Shown in pieces: positions 1 to 6,256 of a stretch of 14,161 nucleotides of DNA (position 1 is the stretch's first letter; each line of letters begins with the position of its first letter). Origin of the DNA: Candidatus Woesearchaeota archaeon CG11_big_fil_rev_8_21_14_0_20_43_8 (GTDB lineage: Archaea > Nanobdellota > Nanobdellia > Woesearchaeales > CG08-08-20-14). The DNA is taken from assembly GCA_002762705.1 (NCBI GenBank), contig PCVE01000009.1:1-14161 (forward strand). The letters run 5' to 3'. The position numbers were made by a program, and so were the translations under genes. Below the pieces are notes generated by a model, which ran no database searches, was not told the DNA's origin, and saw nothing but the letters and a program-made list of their open reading frames with translations.

Positions 1-7
1 TGACACC

Positions 8-787
8 ATGGTAAAAATAGGAATCATTGGGGGAACGGGTGTATATGACCCGCATCTCGTCGAAGACGAGAAGAAGAACAAGGTGCACACACCATATGGA
101 TCAACATCAGACTTCGTCATGACCGGAAAGTTCAAAGGTGTCGATATCGTCGTGATCCCGCGGCATGGGAACGGCCACATCATGAATCCATCAAATGTCA
201 ATTACCGCGCGAATGTCTGGGCCATGAAAGAGCTCGGTGTCACACACATAATCGCGCCTTCCGCTGTTGGTTCATTGAAAGAAGAATATAAGCCTGGCGA
301 TCTTGTGATGACTGACCAGTTCATCGACAGGACGACGAAACGCGACCAGAGTTTCTATGAAGGGAATCAAGTATGCCATATAGGCATGGCTGAACCCATG
401 TGCGCCGCGCTGCGTGGGCTTCTCAATGATACTGCGAAGAAACTTGGTCTCAGGCACCATGAGAAAGGGACTGTTGTCGTGATCGAAGGTCCGCGGTTCT
501 CATCACGGGCAGAATCGAACCTCTACCGGAGTTGGAACGCAGATATAATCAGCATGACACTTGTGCCTGAAGCAGTACTCGCGCGTGAGGCGGGGATCTG
601 CTATGCATCTGTCGGCATGGTCACAGATTATGACTGCTGGAAAGAAGAAGAGGTCACAAGCGACATGGTGGTCCAGACCATGAAGGCTAATGCAGAGAAC
701 GTGAAGAAGCTCCTTCAAGCGGTGATACCGCTCATAAAGAAGACAGACTGCAAGTGCGCTTCCGCGATATGCCATGCATTGTTGTAA
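8..787 (+). CDS. mtnP: S-methyl-5'-thioadenosine phosphorylase (MtnP)
   Basis: Cleaves methylthioadenosine with phosphate to adenine and 5-methylthioribose-1-phosphate, salvaging the by-product of polyamine and related synthesis; cytoplasmic, normally a homotrimer or hexamer in this family. The 259-aa protein is full length and close to the human MTAP type. Visible motifs are the phosphate-binding GGTG at residues 8-11, RHG at 52-54, the NYRAN block at 65-69, EGPRFSSRAES at 160-170, SMT-VPE at 182-188 and TDYDCW at 206-211. Asp207 and Asp209 are the pair that gives 6-aminopurine specificity in MTAPs, as opposed to guanosine/inosine phosphorylases. The C-terminus carries a Cys-Lys-Cys motif (248-250) plus Cys255, as in thermostable archaeal MTAP II enzymes. 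Only 7 bases precede the ATG, so neither promoter nor upstream partner can be judged. It converges on gcvT. Identification is very secure. Confidence 0.96.
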   Translation: MVKIGIIGGTGVYDPHLVEDEKKNKVHTPYGSTSDFVMTGKFKGVDIVVIPRHGNGHIMNPSNVNYRANVWAMKELGVTHIIAPSAVGSLKEEYKPGDLVMTDQFIDRTTKRDQSFYEGNQVCHIGMAEPMCAALRGLLNDTAKKLGLRHHEKGTVVVIEGPRFSSRAESNLYRSWNADIISMTLVPEAVLAREAGICYASVGMVTDYDCWKEEEVTSDMVVQTMKANAENVKKLLQAVIPLIKKTDCKCASAICHALL

Positions 788-793
788 AGAGAA

Positions 794-826
794 TTATTTG
801 ATTTTCTGTTTTATTTCTATTATTCT
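794..826 (+). terminator. T-rich tract after mtnP, putative oligo-U terminator
   Basis: Seven bases after the mtnP stop begins a strongly T-rich stretch with several TTT and TTTT runs. Archaeal RNA polymerase terminates on U-rich tracts without needing a hairpin, so this fits the end of the mtnP transcript. It is followed by a GC-rich patch (834-856) with a short GCAC/GTGC inverted repeat of unclear role. Inference from composition only. Confidence 0.5.
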
Positions 827-875
827 AAGCAGGGCGCACTGCCAGGTGCAGAGCGCGCTTCCTTGTCGAGCCATC

Positions 876-891
876 TCGATTAAAAAATCGA
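876..891. repeat. Perfect 6-bp inverted repeat just past the gcvT stop
   Basis: TCGATT and AATCGA are separated by AAAA (loop) and abut the gcvT stop codon at 892-894. An alternative overlapping stem, TCGAG (866-870) with CTCGA (875-879), would compete with it. The repeat may mark the 3' end of the gcvT mRNA, but no long T-run follows on the minus strand, so terminator function is weakly supported. Confidence 0.35.
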
Positions 892-1974
892 TCATCCTCT
901 TTTGTAGAATGGCATCTTCACAGTCTTCGCTTCGACGAGCGAGTCACGTATCCGGATGGAGATTATGTTCCCGTCTTTTGATATTTCTACTGGAACATAG
1001 CCCATGCCGATGCCTTTCTTGAAGAATGGAGAGAATGTACCACTAGTCACATGACCAATCGTCTTCCCTCCTTTATCACATATCTCCTGGCCGTGCCTGG
1101 GAATGCCCTTGCCGACAAGCTCAAAAGCGCACAGCCTTTTCTGCACACCGTTGTCACGCTGTGATACAAGGGCATTTTTTCCGATGAAATCCTTATCAAA
1201 ACACACAGTCCATCTCAGCCGCGCTTCGATCGGTGTTGTCGTGTCATCGATGTCATTTCCATATAGCATCATGCAGCATTCGAGCCGCAACGTGTCGCGC
1301 GCGCCAAGTCCGATCGGCCTCACTGAATCAAGACAGATTATCGATTTCCATAACCTGATGGCGTCGTCTTTCCTGAAATAGATCTCGACTCCGTCCTCGC
1401 CAGTGTAACCAGTCCTTGAGATCAGACAGTCGACACCAGCTATTTTTCCATACTGAAAATTGAAATGTTTGATATCATCAAGATTGATATCGCAAATAGA
1501 TTGTAATCGTTCGATCGCTTTTGGTCCCTGCACGGCAAGCTGCGCAGTATTATCAGAATCATTTTTTATCACGACATCAAAATCAGCCGCGTTCTTCTTG
1601 ATCCATCCAAAATCTTTATCGATGTTCGACGCATTGACGACAAGCATAAATCGATTCTCTGCAAGTTTGTAGACAAGAAGATCATCGACAATCGTACCAT
1701 TCTCATAGCACATCGGTGTGTACTCAGCCTGGCCGACCTTAAGTTCGGAAAGATCTCTTGGCAGAAGCCATTGAAGGAACTTGAGAGAATCTTTTCCAGC
1801 GACATCGACCTCACCCATATGTGAGACATCGAATAATCCGACATGTTCCCTGACATGCATGTGCTCTTCAGATATCGAAGAATACTGCACAGGCATCATC
1901 CATCCGCCAAACTCGACCATACGCCCCCCAAGTTCCACGTGCTTATCATATAATGGCGTCTTTTTTGAAGTCAT
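892..1974 (-). CDS. gcvT: Aminomethyltransferase, glycine cleavage system T-protein
   Basis: T-protein moves the aminomethyl carbon from lipoylated H-protein to tetrahydrofolate, giving 5,10-methylene-THF and ammonia. At 360 aa it has the normal family length. It shows the typical N-terminal TPLYDKH-like opening (residues 6-12), the FGGW and MPVQY block (22-31), GLFDVSHMGE (46-55), the conserved Asp pair in NGTIVDDLLVY (92-102), which contains the catalytic Asp of the family, RTGYTGEDG-EIYF, the ARDTLRLE block and the C-terminal GHVTSGTFSP segment of the barrel domain. The ATG at 1972-1974 has a TATA-like box centred about 28 nt upstream and no Shine-Dalgarno, so it is probably leaderless. 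It follows the phosphoesterase by 47 nt. No genes for P-, H- or L-protein are in the window, so whether it works in glycine cleavage or as a stand-alone folate-dependent transferase cannot be settled here. Confidence 0.94.
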   Translation of the reverse strand: MTSKKTPLYDKHVELGGRMVEFGGWMMPVQYSSISEEHMHVREHVGLFDVSHMGEVDVAGKDSLKFLQWLLPRDLSELKVGQAEYTPMCYENGTIVDDLLVYKLAENRFMLVVNASNIDKDFGWIKKNAADFDVVIKNDSDNTAQLAVQGPKAIERLQSICDINLDDIKHFNFQYGKIAGVDCLISRTGYTGEDGVEIYFRKDDAIRLWKSIICLDSVRPIGLGARDTLRLECCMMLYGNDIDDTTTPIEARLRWTVCFDKDFIGKNALVSQRDNGVQKRLCAFELVGKGIPRHGQEICDKGGKTIGHVTSGTFSPFFKKGIGMGYVPVEISKDGNIISIRIRDSLVEAKTVKMPFYKRG

Positions 1975-1995
1975 GGTCCATTTATCGATCGCGAC

Positions 1996-2009
1996 CTATA
2001 AAAATATTA
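1996..2009 (-). promoter_or_regulatory. Archaeal TATA box for gcvT
   Basis: On the minus strand this reads TAATATTTTTATAG, an A/T-only core centred about 28 nt before the gcvT ATG, the spacing expected for a leaderless archaeal transcript. It lies in the 47-nt gap after the phosphoesterase stop, so gcvT can be transcribed independently of the genes upstream. Confidence 0.6.
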
Positions 2010-2021
2010 CTTCGAGCGACA

Positions 2022-2726
2022 TCAGATCAGATTCTTGACCATCCCAAAATACAGCACTTTCTTCTCTTTCGCATCAGGCACAAAGACTGAAAAATCATCG
2101 ATGTCATCAAGATATGGGCTAAGTTTCCTCTCGGAAAGTATGTCGCTCCCTTCGACAGATAGATTGAACGATGGAAGGACAACAAGCTCGTTGCCATGCC
2201 ACTTCCCTCGAAGAAAACATTTGTATGATTCGTTACGCGAAGTCGAATGCAGCGACAGAGCAGGATGTTCATGGCCGATCACGACCATCTTCACATCTTT
2301 TGGTGGCTTGATCAGCTTATGTCCATGCACGATCATGAGGCGGCCGTCGATGTAGCTATCGACTACAACGATATCTCGTCTCTTCGCGATCGGGCCGAGG
2401 ATTGTGTCATGATTCCCCTTGACAAGCACGAGTCTCCGATCGTCAGACCGAAGAAAATCGATCATCCTGAGGGTGTCTTTCCATTCCTGCTCAGAGATAG
2501 TGCCGAACTCATGCTTTAGGTCGCCTGCGATGACGATGACCAAAGGCTTTGTCACCCTGATGATGCCGATGAGCCTTTCTATAGATTCTTTGATATTCGT
2601 CCTTGGCACAAGAATCCCCTGTCGGTTGAGGGCTTCTTCATAGCCTATATGCAGGTCGGATATGACAAGCAATTCCCTTGAAGGGAAATATGCTGCTAAG
2701 TCGACAAATATCATTTCTTCTGCCAT
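2022..2726 (-). CDS. Archaeal SbcD-related metallophosphoesterase (ICC-like)
   Basis: A calcineurin-type dimetal phosphoesterase of the archaeal SbcD-related group (COG1407/TIGR00024 type). All the metal and catalytic signatures are visible in order: SDLHIG with Asp24 and His26, GDLKHE with Asp69, KGNHD with Asn105 and His106, VHGHK with His134, and IGHEHP with His152 and His154, followed by a PSFN-x4-GSD segment (residues about 188-197) typical of this group. At 234 aa it is a single domain without the SbcD capping domain. No Rad50/SbcC partner is nearby. The substrate is unknown; nucleic-acid phosphodiesters are a reasonable guess from family relatives. It begins 31 nt after rpoF with no clear Shine-Dalgarno, so it is probably co-transcribed with rpl21e-rpoF. 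A second in-frame ATG at codon 5 is an alternative start. Confidence 0.88.
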   Translation of the reverse strand: MAEEMIFVDLAAYFPSRELLVISDLHIGYEEALNRQGILVPRTNIKESIERLIGIIRVTKPLVIVIAGDLKHEFGTISEQEWKDTLRMIDFLRSDDRRLVLVKGNHDTILGPIAKRRDIVVVDSYIDGRLMIVHGHKLIKPPKDVKMVVIGHEHPALSLHSTSRNESYKCFLRGKWHGNELVVLPSFNLSVEGSDILSERKLSPYLDDIDDFSVFVPDAKEKKVLYFGMVKNLI

Positions 2727-2746
2727 CTATATCAGAAAGAGGTACA

Positions 2747-2760
2747 AGAATAAAAAATTA
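2747..2760 (-). terminator. T-run at the rpoF stop, possible weak terminator
   Basis: Read on the minus strand the rpoF TAA stop runs directly into TTTTTTATTC. A U6 tract can give partial archaeal termination, which would lower expression of the downstream phosphoesterase relative to rpl21e-rpoF. Composition-based inference. Confidence 0.3.
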
Positions 2761-3105
2761 ATCAAGGATTTCATTCACAGCATCAACAATCTTCTTCAGA
2801 TTATCGTTTGTGAGAGTCACGACATATGCCGCCATGATGGTCTTAAGTTCCTCAAGGGTCCTTGGACCAAGATCGATTATCTTAGATATGTGTTCTGGCT
2901 TGAGTCGCTGGATGTCCAATGTCTCAAGTTTCTTTATGAGTTCATCAGCCTGTTTTTTCTTCAAAGGAGACACTGCTTCAAGATACTCTTGAGTCCTCTG
3001 CGCTCGGAAGTTCAATTCTTCGTCACGTTTCTTTATCCTTTCAAGCTCGTCTTTGAGCTCGACCATGGTCATGTGTTTCTCGCCGATGATATTGATATTG
3101 CTCAT
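2758..3105 (-). CDS. rpoF: DNA-directed RNA polymerase subunit Rpo4/RpoF (Rpb4 family)
   Basis: Rpo4 pairs with Rpo7 to form the stalk of archaeal RNA polymerase, which assists open-complex formation and transcript handling. The 115-aa protein has the size and helical layout of archaeal RpoF: a charged N-terminal coiled stretch (about residues 15-45), a central KKKQADELIKKLETL helix, and the characteristic HRDC-like end with RLKPEHISKIIDLGPRT (about 66-82), then a final helix ending ILD. The neighbour rpl21e is the classical archaeal partner, which supports the call. The stops and starts are tightly packed: the ATG is 7 nt past the rpl21e stop, and the rpl21e terminal bases form a strong GGGGGTGA Shine-Dalgarno (3113-3120) 7 nt upstream of the ATG, so translation is coupled. 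In many archaea the next gene is a DUF655 protein; here it is a phosphoesterase. Confidence 0.92.
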   Translation of the reverse strand: MSNINIIGEKHMTMVELKDELERIKKRDEELNFRAQRTQEYLEAVSPLKKKQADELIKKLETLDIQRLKPEHISKIIDLGPRTLEELKTIMAAYVVTLTNDNLKKIVDAVNEILD

Positions 3106-3112
3106 TCTTCAT

Positions 3113-3403
3113 TCACCCCCTCAATAGATGGACTGGATGCACGATTATTGTCTTTGCCTTCTTATGATCTTTGACAACGACCTGATAGCATTTACCCTGT
3201 TTGCCATCCACAATACCTGCTTTCCCGTGGAATCTTGGGAAATAGAGGCCCTCATGGACTGATGGGTCAGCTTTGAGCACCACTGGATCCCCAGTCTCAA
3301 ATTCCTGAAGATATCTTGTGATGCTGATCTTGCCTTTATCCTGGATGTCCTTCTTGAACTTTTTCCTTGTCTTTCTGCGGTTTCCGCCAATTCTCTTAAC
3401 CAT
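3113..3403 (-). CDS. rpl21e: 50S ribosomal protein L21e
   Basis: Archaeal/eukaryotic-type L21e, a small basic protein of the large ribosomal subunit. The 96-aa product starts with a very basic tail (residues 3-22, many Lys/Arg), followed by the SH3-like core with ITRYLQEFETGD (about 27-38), HEGLYFPRFHGKAGIVDGKQG and the closing KTIIVHPVHLLRG. I place the start at the ATG at 3401-3403, because a GGTGA Shine-Dalgarno (3409-3413) sits exactly 5 nt upstream. The longer reading frame would begin at a GTG inside that Shine-Dalgarno and would add three non-conserved residues. It is the first gene of the rpl21e-rpoF unit, behind a strong BRE/TATA promoter. Confidence 0.95.
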   Translation of the reverse strand: MVKRIGGNRRKTRKKFKKDIQDKGKISITRYLQEFETGDPVVLKADPSVHEGLYFPRFHGKAGIVDGKQGKCYQVVVKDHKKAKTIIVHPVHLLRG

Positions 3404-3408
3404 TGAAG

Positions 3409-3413
3409 TCACC
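3409..3413 (-). promoter_or_regulatory. Shine-Dalgarno that fixes the rpl21e start
   Basis: GGTGA on the minus strand, 5 nt before the ATG at 3401-3403. The alternative GTG start is made from the same bases, so it cannot be the initiation codon if this element binds 16S rRNA. Confidence 0.75.
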
Positions 3414-3460
3414 TTATAATTATAATTTAAAAAGCTTTCTTGCTTGGAAAAATCGGAGTC

Positions 3461-3478
3461 TATATTTAAACCTTTCGG
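3461..3478 (-). promoter_or_regulatory. BRE/TATA promoter of the rpl21e-rpoF unit
   Basis: The minus strand reads CCGAAAGGTTTAAATATA: a purine-rich BRE followed directly by TTTAAATA, close to the archaeal consensus. It would start transcription roughly 35-40 nt before the rpl21e ATG, leaving the GGTGA ribosome-binding site in the leader. It begins only about 5 nt after the stop of the hypothetical gene upstream. A second AT-rich box (3420-3434) is too close to the ATG to keep the Shine-Dalgarno in the transcript. Confidence 0.7.
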
Positions 3479-3482
3479 ATTC

Positions 3483-3971
3483 TTATTGGACTGAAATGCC
3501 GATTAGTTCTTTTATAGCCATGAAATTGCTCTTCATGCGTTTATAATACTCCGTAAGTGTCTCGATCTTGATCTCTACTACATCAGGGCCATCGATGACA
3601 GTCATCGTCACATGACGCCTGTATTCGTTTTTTCGTGTGAAATCAGCCCGATTTATCCGTCTGAGCATCTGATGGAAATTCAGAAGTTCAATGACACACT
3701 CAGTATCCCTAAATTCCCTTCTAATGATATCGGCCCTAAGCGCCTGATTTTCCGGAACTTCTCCTATATCATTCTTATCTTTAAGGAATTCAAGCAAAGC
3801 CTCCTTCAGAAAATCACCTGTTGTGATGAATCTTTGAAGGATATTCTTGAACACATCTACTGTCCTTGTGTATTTAAGACTAACATAGATCAGATGATCT
3901 ATCCTTTTCAATTCTTCTTCAGCATTCTGTATGTTGCTTAGTTCCTCGGCGAAAGAGTCTCTCACTTGCAT
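3483..3971 (-). CDS. Hypothetical helical protein, second gene of an overlapping paralogous pair
   Basis: Function not recognised. The 162-aa protein is soluble, with no signal peptide or membrane segment. The N-terminal two thirds is predicted to be helical (LSNIQNAEEELKRIDHLIYV at 11-30, then a long helix through ALLEFL at 58-63), followed by a helix with FHQMLRRI, then an F-T-R-K motif, a strand segment and a last amphipathic helix with YYKRMKSNFMAIKELI. It resembles the gene just upstream over its whole length: a shared Asp-His (25-26 here), an Ala-x-Leu helix end 33-35 residues later, and an (E/D)FTRK motif followed by strand and helix. The start is the ATG at 3969-3971, preceded by AGGA with a short 3-nt gap; an in-frame TTG lies one codon earlier. 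It overlaps the upstream gene by 53 nt in another frame, implying coupled translation. A heteromeric complex of the two products is inference. Confidence 0.75.
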   Translation of the reverse strand: MQVRDSFAEELSNIQNAEEELKRIDHLIYVSLKYTRTVDVFKNILQRFITTGDFLKEALLEFLKDKNDIGEVPENQALRADIIRREFRDTECVIELLNFHQMLRRINRADFTRKNEYRRHVTMTVIDGPDVVEIKIETLTEYYKRMKSNFMAIKELIGISVQ

Positions 3972-4428
3972 CAATCCTATCCTGTATCTTTGTTATTATC
4001 TCTTTTGTTGTGCTGATAAATCTCGAAAGGTCACGTACGGAGACTTTCTTGAGATCGTAATCATCAGAGCATATGACAAACTGGCCTTTCCTTGTGAATT
4101 CGACCGGGCATCGTTTATGCTCATCTATTATAAGACCGACATTTCTTGCGGAGTCTAGGGAATCCTTATCTACTTTATATTTTTTGCAGTATTTTGCGAA
4201 TGCTTCGATAATCGGACCATAGCTTTCATGATATGGAGGCACTTGGTTATAAATATGTTCATAATCAAGAGCCGCCTGAAACGCTTTCATGCAGGATTCC
4301 CGAATCTTATCAGTGACTCCAATCAACAGTTTCTCATCCTTTATCAGAGGATATGTCTGCGTCAGCATGTGATCAGCGACAGAGACGCTCCGTACTGCTG
4401 CTTTTAGATTATCTCTGAACTTCTCCAT
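3919..4428 (-). CDS. Hypothetical helical protein, first gene of an overlapping paralogous pair
   Basis: Function not recognised; my impression is that similar proteins occur in DPANN archaea, but I cannot check this. The 169-aa product is soluble and mostly helical: helix 1 residues 3-26 with Asp19-His20, helix 2 about 32-56 ending in QAALDYEH, a segment with YNQVPPYHESYGPIIEAF, a short CKKYKVDKDSLDSA stretch, then EFTRKGQFVICSDDYDL as a likely strand pair and a final long helix RDLSRFISTTKEIITKIQDR. Its C-terminal 17-18 codons overlap the next gene in a different frame. The ATG at 4426-4428 has no Shine-Dalgarno within 10 nt but has a TATA box about 35-40 nt upstream, giving a very short leader. 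Loosely similar helical pairs include HEPN-type proteins, but the HEPN Rx4-6H motif is not evident, so I do not assign that family. Confidence 0.78.
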   Translation of the reverse strand: MEKFRDNLKAAVRSVSVADHMLTQTYPLIKDEKLLIGVTDKIRESCMKAFQAALDYEHIYNQVPPYHESYGPIIEAFAKYCKKYKVDKDSLDSARNVGLIIDEHKRCPVEFTRKGQFVICSDDYDLKKVSVRDLSRFISTTKEIITKIQDRIDASERLFRRGTKQHTEC

Positions 4429-4460
4429 TTTATTCTTGATTCCAATTCTTGTGATGGTTC

Positions 4461-4474
4461 CTTTATAAATAATT
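4461..4474 (-). promoter_or_regulatory. TATA box for the hypothetical gene pair
   Basis: Minus strand AATTATTTATAAAG, with core TTTATAAA. Its position predicts a start site about 10 nt before the ATG at 4428. A second AT-rich box, TTAAATAAATATA (4481-4493), lies over the stop codon of the upstream phosphatase-superfamily gene and could also serve. Confidence 0.55.
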
Positions 4475-4485
4475 TGTGACTATAT

Positions 4486-6120
4486 TTATTTAATCTCCTC
4501 ATCTTCGACATACATCGAATAATCCCTTTTAAGCAAGGATATGCCATCGAATCTGTATCTTTCAAGCTCATCAGGGGCCAAAAGATCGATTATGGTCGGT
4601 GGCACATCGACTAATGTGCCTGTCGGGACATATAATCCACCAGATTGCCTGAATCTTGTTGGATCACCTGAAAAGACGATAGGGACAGTCCTTCCTGCCT
4701 TGGAAGCGAGCCCATCAGCAGTCTTCAGACAGGTATGGCCGATCAATTTCTGGAGGATGTTATCACCAGTCGCATTTCCCCCACTATAATCATATCCATC
4801 AGCAGCGATTGTCATGACATCTGGCGACCTCTTGTCTGAGAATACTTTCTCGACAGAAGGAAGCACCCATGGGATGGCTTCATTTGATGTCAAACGAAGA
4901 TTGTCCTCTGAAGTGTGCCATCTTATGATTGCATTGAATATATCGTCCTTGTATCGAAGGACATTGTCAGACTCTGGATGCAGCCTGTATTTCTTGACAC
5001 CTTCTTCCATCTTCGTCTGGACTCTTGCTTTGCCGTTCCTGCTCGCCAATATCAATTCGTGATCACGATCACCATAGTCATTTCGGTCATTTCCTCTGGC
5101 AAGGACTATGGAAGTCGAGGGTTCTGCGCACAGATTATCGACCAGCTTCAAAAGATCTTCATCTACGATCGTGACTCTCTTATCAGGGTCCCCTTTTCTC
5201 TTGAGATAATAGACATAACCAGTAGCATCTCCAAAATACGTTGCTCTCACATCATATTTCATATCGTGTATCTTCTCTTTTGTGTCGAATCCATATCCAT
5301 TCAGCATATCATCAAGACACATATTCTCATTGACCGGGAGATTGTTATGATCGGCTAGCATGACAAACAGGAAATCATCAAAATTGCCAGTATTTTTTAT
5401 TGCTTCCATTGTCCTTCCGACCTGAGCATCGATCCTGCTATAGGTATATTCTAACACTCCATCCGAGACACCGTGAGAATGGGCTACCTCATCCATGCCC
5501 CATTTCCAGTCGATCAAAAGACGAGGACATCCTTTCTTATATGTCTTGATGATTTTTCGTGTGGTCATCTCATCGACAGCCAGGCTGTAATTTGTTATCT
5601 TATCTGTCGGGTACATAGAAAGGACATTTCTGTTCATCCTCCAATGTTTGAACATGCTAAACAAGGCACTCCACATTGCGCCAATCCAGAATCTTTTCCG
5701 ATACTTGTGCTTTGCGCCTCGGTTTGTGAATTCAAGCATGGCGACACCATCTCCGATTATCTCGAACAGTGTGTTCCCTTCAAGGCAGGCATCTTCTTCG
5801 AGCCGATCGACCCCAAAATTCTTACCATAGTCCACTATGCGATCCGTGCCTTCCTGAGCTTTTCGATTCAGCCATCTCAGACCAGGATGCCTAGAAATCC
5901 TTCCTGTTGTGTACATGTCATGAGAATACGTGGTCACAGAAGGAAGCCCGCATAGACCGGTCTTTGTGCCAACAATCATATTATCAAAGAAGTATTTCTG
6001 TATATTAGGCATCTCACCTGCATCAAGCATACCATAAAATAAATCAGTATTTGATCCATCTAATGAAAGAAGGTACACATATTTGCCGTGTTCAGTCTTC
6101 AACCTGTATGGTTTAGTCAT
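4486..6120 (-). CDS. Alkaline-phosphatase-superfamily phosphodiesterase/nucleotide-pyrophosphatase-like enzyme
   Basis: A 544-aa metal-dependent hydrolase of the type I phosphodiesterase/nucleotide pyrophosphatase fold. Signatures in order: LSLDGSNTD with metal ligand Asp21; GLPSVTTYSHDMYTTG, where Thr63 falls at the nucleophile position of the P-x-x-T-x-x-x-H motif; GMDEVAHSHG with Asp210 and His214 (D-x3-H metal pair); LADHNNL with Asp257-His258; IGHTCLK with His462 as the likely last ligand; and the family-typical DVPPTIIDLL near the C-terminus. The usual DHG is DHN here. There is no signal peptide or membrane helix, so it is apparently cytoplasmic, unlike many relatives. The ATG at 6118-6120 is chosen over an upstream TTG because a TATA box lies 27 nt before it. 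It is divergently transcribed from the kinase/pyruvate-kinase pair. The substrate (nucleotide, phosphodiester or sugar phosphate) is undetermined. Confidence 0.83.
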   Translation of the reverse strand: MTKPYRLKTEHGKYVYLLSLDGSNTDLFYGMLDAGEMPNIQKYFFDNMIVGTKTGLCGLPSVTTYSHDMYTTGRISRHPGLRWLNRKAQEGTDRIVDYGKNFGVDRLEEDACLEGNTLFEIIGDGVAMLEFTNRGAKHKYRKRFWIGAMWSALFSMFKHWRMNRNVLSMYPTDKITNYSLAVDEMTTRKIIKTYKKGCPRLLIDWKWGMDEVAHSHGVSDGVLEYTYSRIDAQVGRTMEAIKNTGNFDDFLFVMLADHNNLPVNENMCLDDMLNGYGFDTKEKIHDMKYDVRATYFGDATGYVYYLKRKGDPDKRVTIVDEDLLKLVDNLCAEPSTSIVLARGNDRNDYGDRDHELILASRNGKARVQTKMEEGVKKYRLHPESDNVLRYKDDIFNAIIRWHTSEDNLRLTSNEAIPWVLPSVEKVFSDKRSPDVMTIAADGYDYSGGNATGDNILQKLIGHTCLKTADGLASKAGRTVPIVFSGDPTRFRQSGGLYVPTGTLVDVPPTIIDLLAPDELERYRFDGISLLKRDYSMYVEDEEIK

Positions 6121-6142
6121 CAGATATAGCAACGCGAGATAG

Positions 6143-6151
6143 TATTTAAAT
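6143..6151 (-). promoter_or_regulatory. TATA box, leaderless start of the phosphatase-superfamily gene
   Basis: Minus strand ATTTAAATA centred 27 nt from the ATG at 6118-6120, with an A-rich BRE-like stretch upstream. The spacing decides the start codon in favour of this ATG over the TTG at 6130-6132. Confidence 0.65.
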
Positions 6152-6220
6152 GTTTTTACCCGCTAGTACCGAAAAAAAGGGCTCAGAAGTATATACAAAC
6201 CGTGCCATATAGGTACAAGT

Positions 6221-6237
6221 TCTATATTCTTTAAAGT
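6221..6237 (+). promoter_or_regulatory. Possible promoter of the kinase/pyruvate-kinase pair
   Basis: TCTATATTCTTTAAAGT lies 20-36 nt before the ATG at 6257 in the 136-nt divergent intergenic region. The core is imperfect, and other AT-rich candidates occur at 6187-6197 and 6206-6217. No Shine-Dalgarno precedes the ATG, so a short-leader or leaderless transcript is likely. Nothing else is recognisable in this spacer. Confidence 0.4.
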
Positions 6238-6256
6238 CACCAAATATATTGGGAAA

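Noticed and set aside
2662..3174. Plus-strand 170-codon open frame
   Set aside because: Lies opposite rpoF and the phosphoesterase start, both clear genes; no ribosome site or family resemblance.
3919..3974. The two hypothetical genes as one gene split by a frameshift
   Set aside because: Both products have complete, mutually similar architectures and the second has its own ATG, so overlapping paralogues fit better than a broken fusion.
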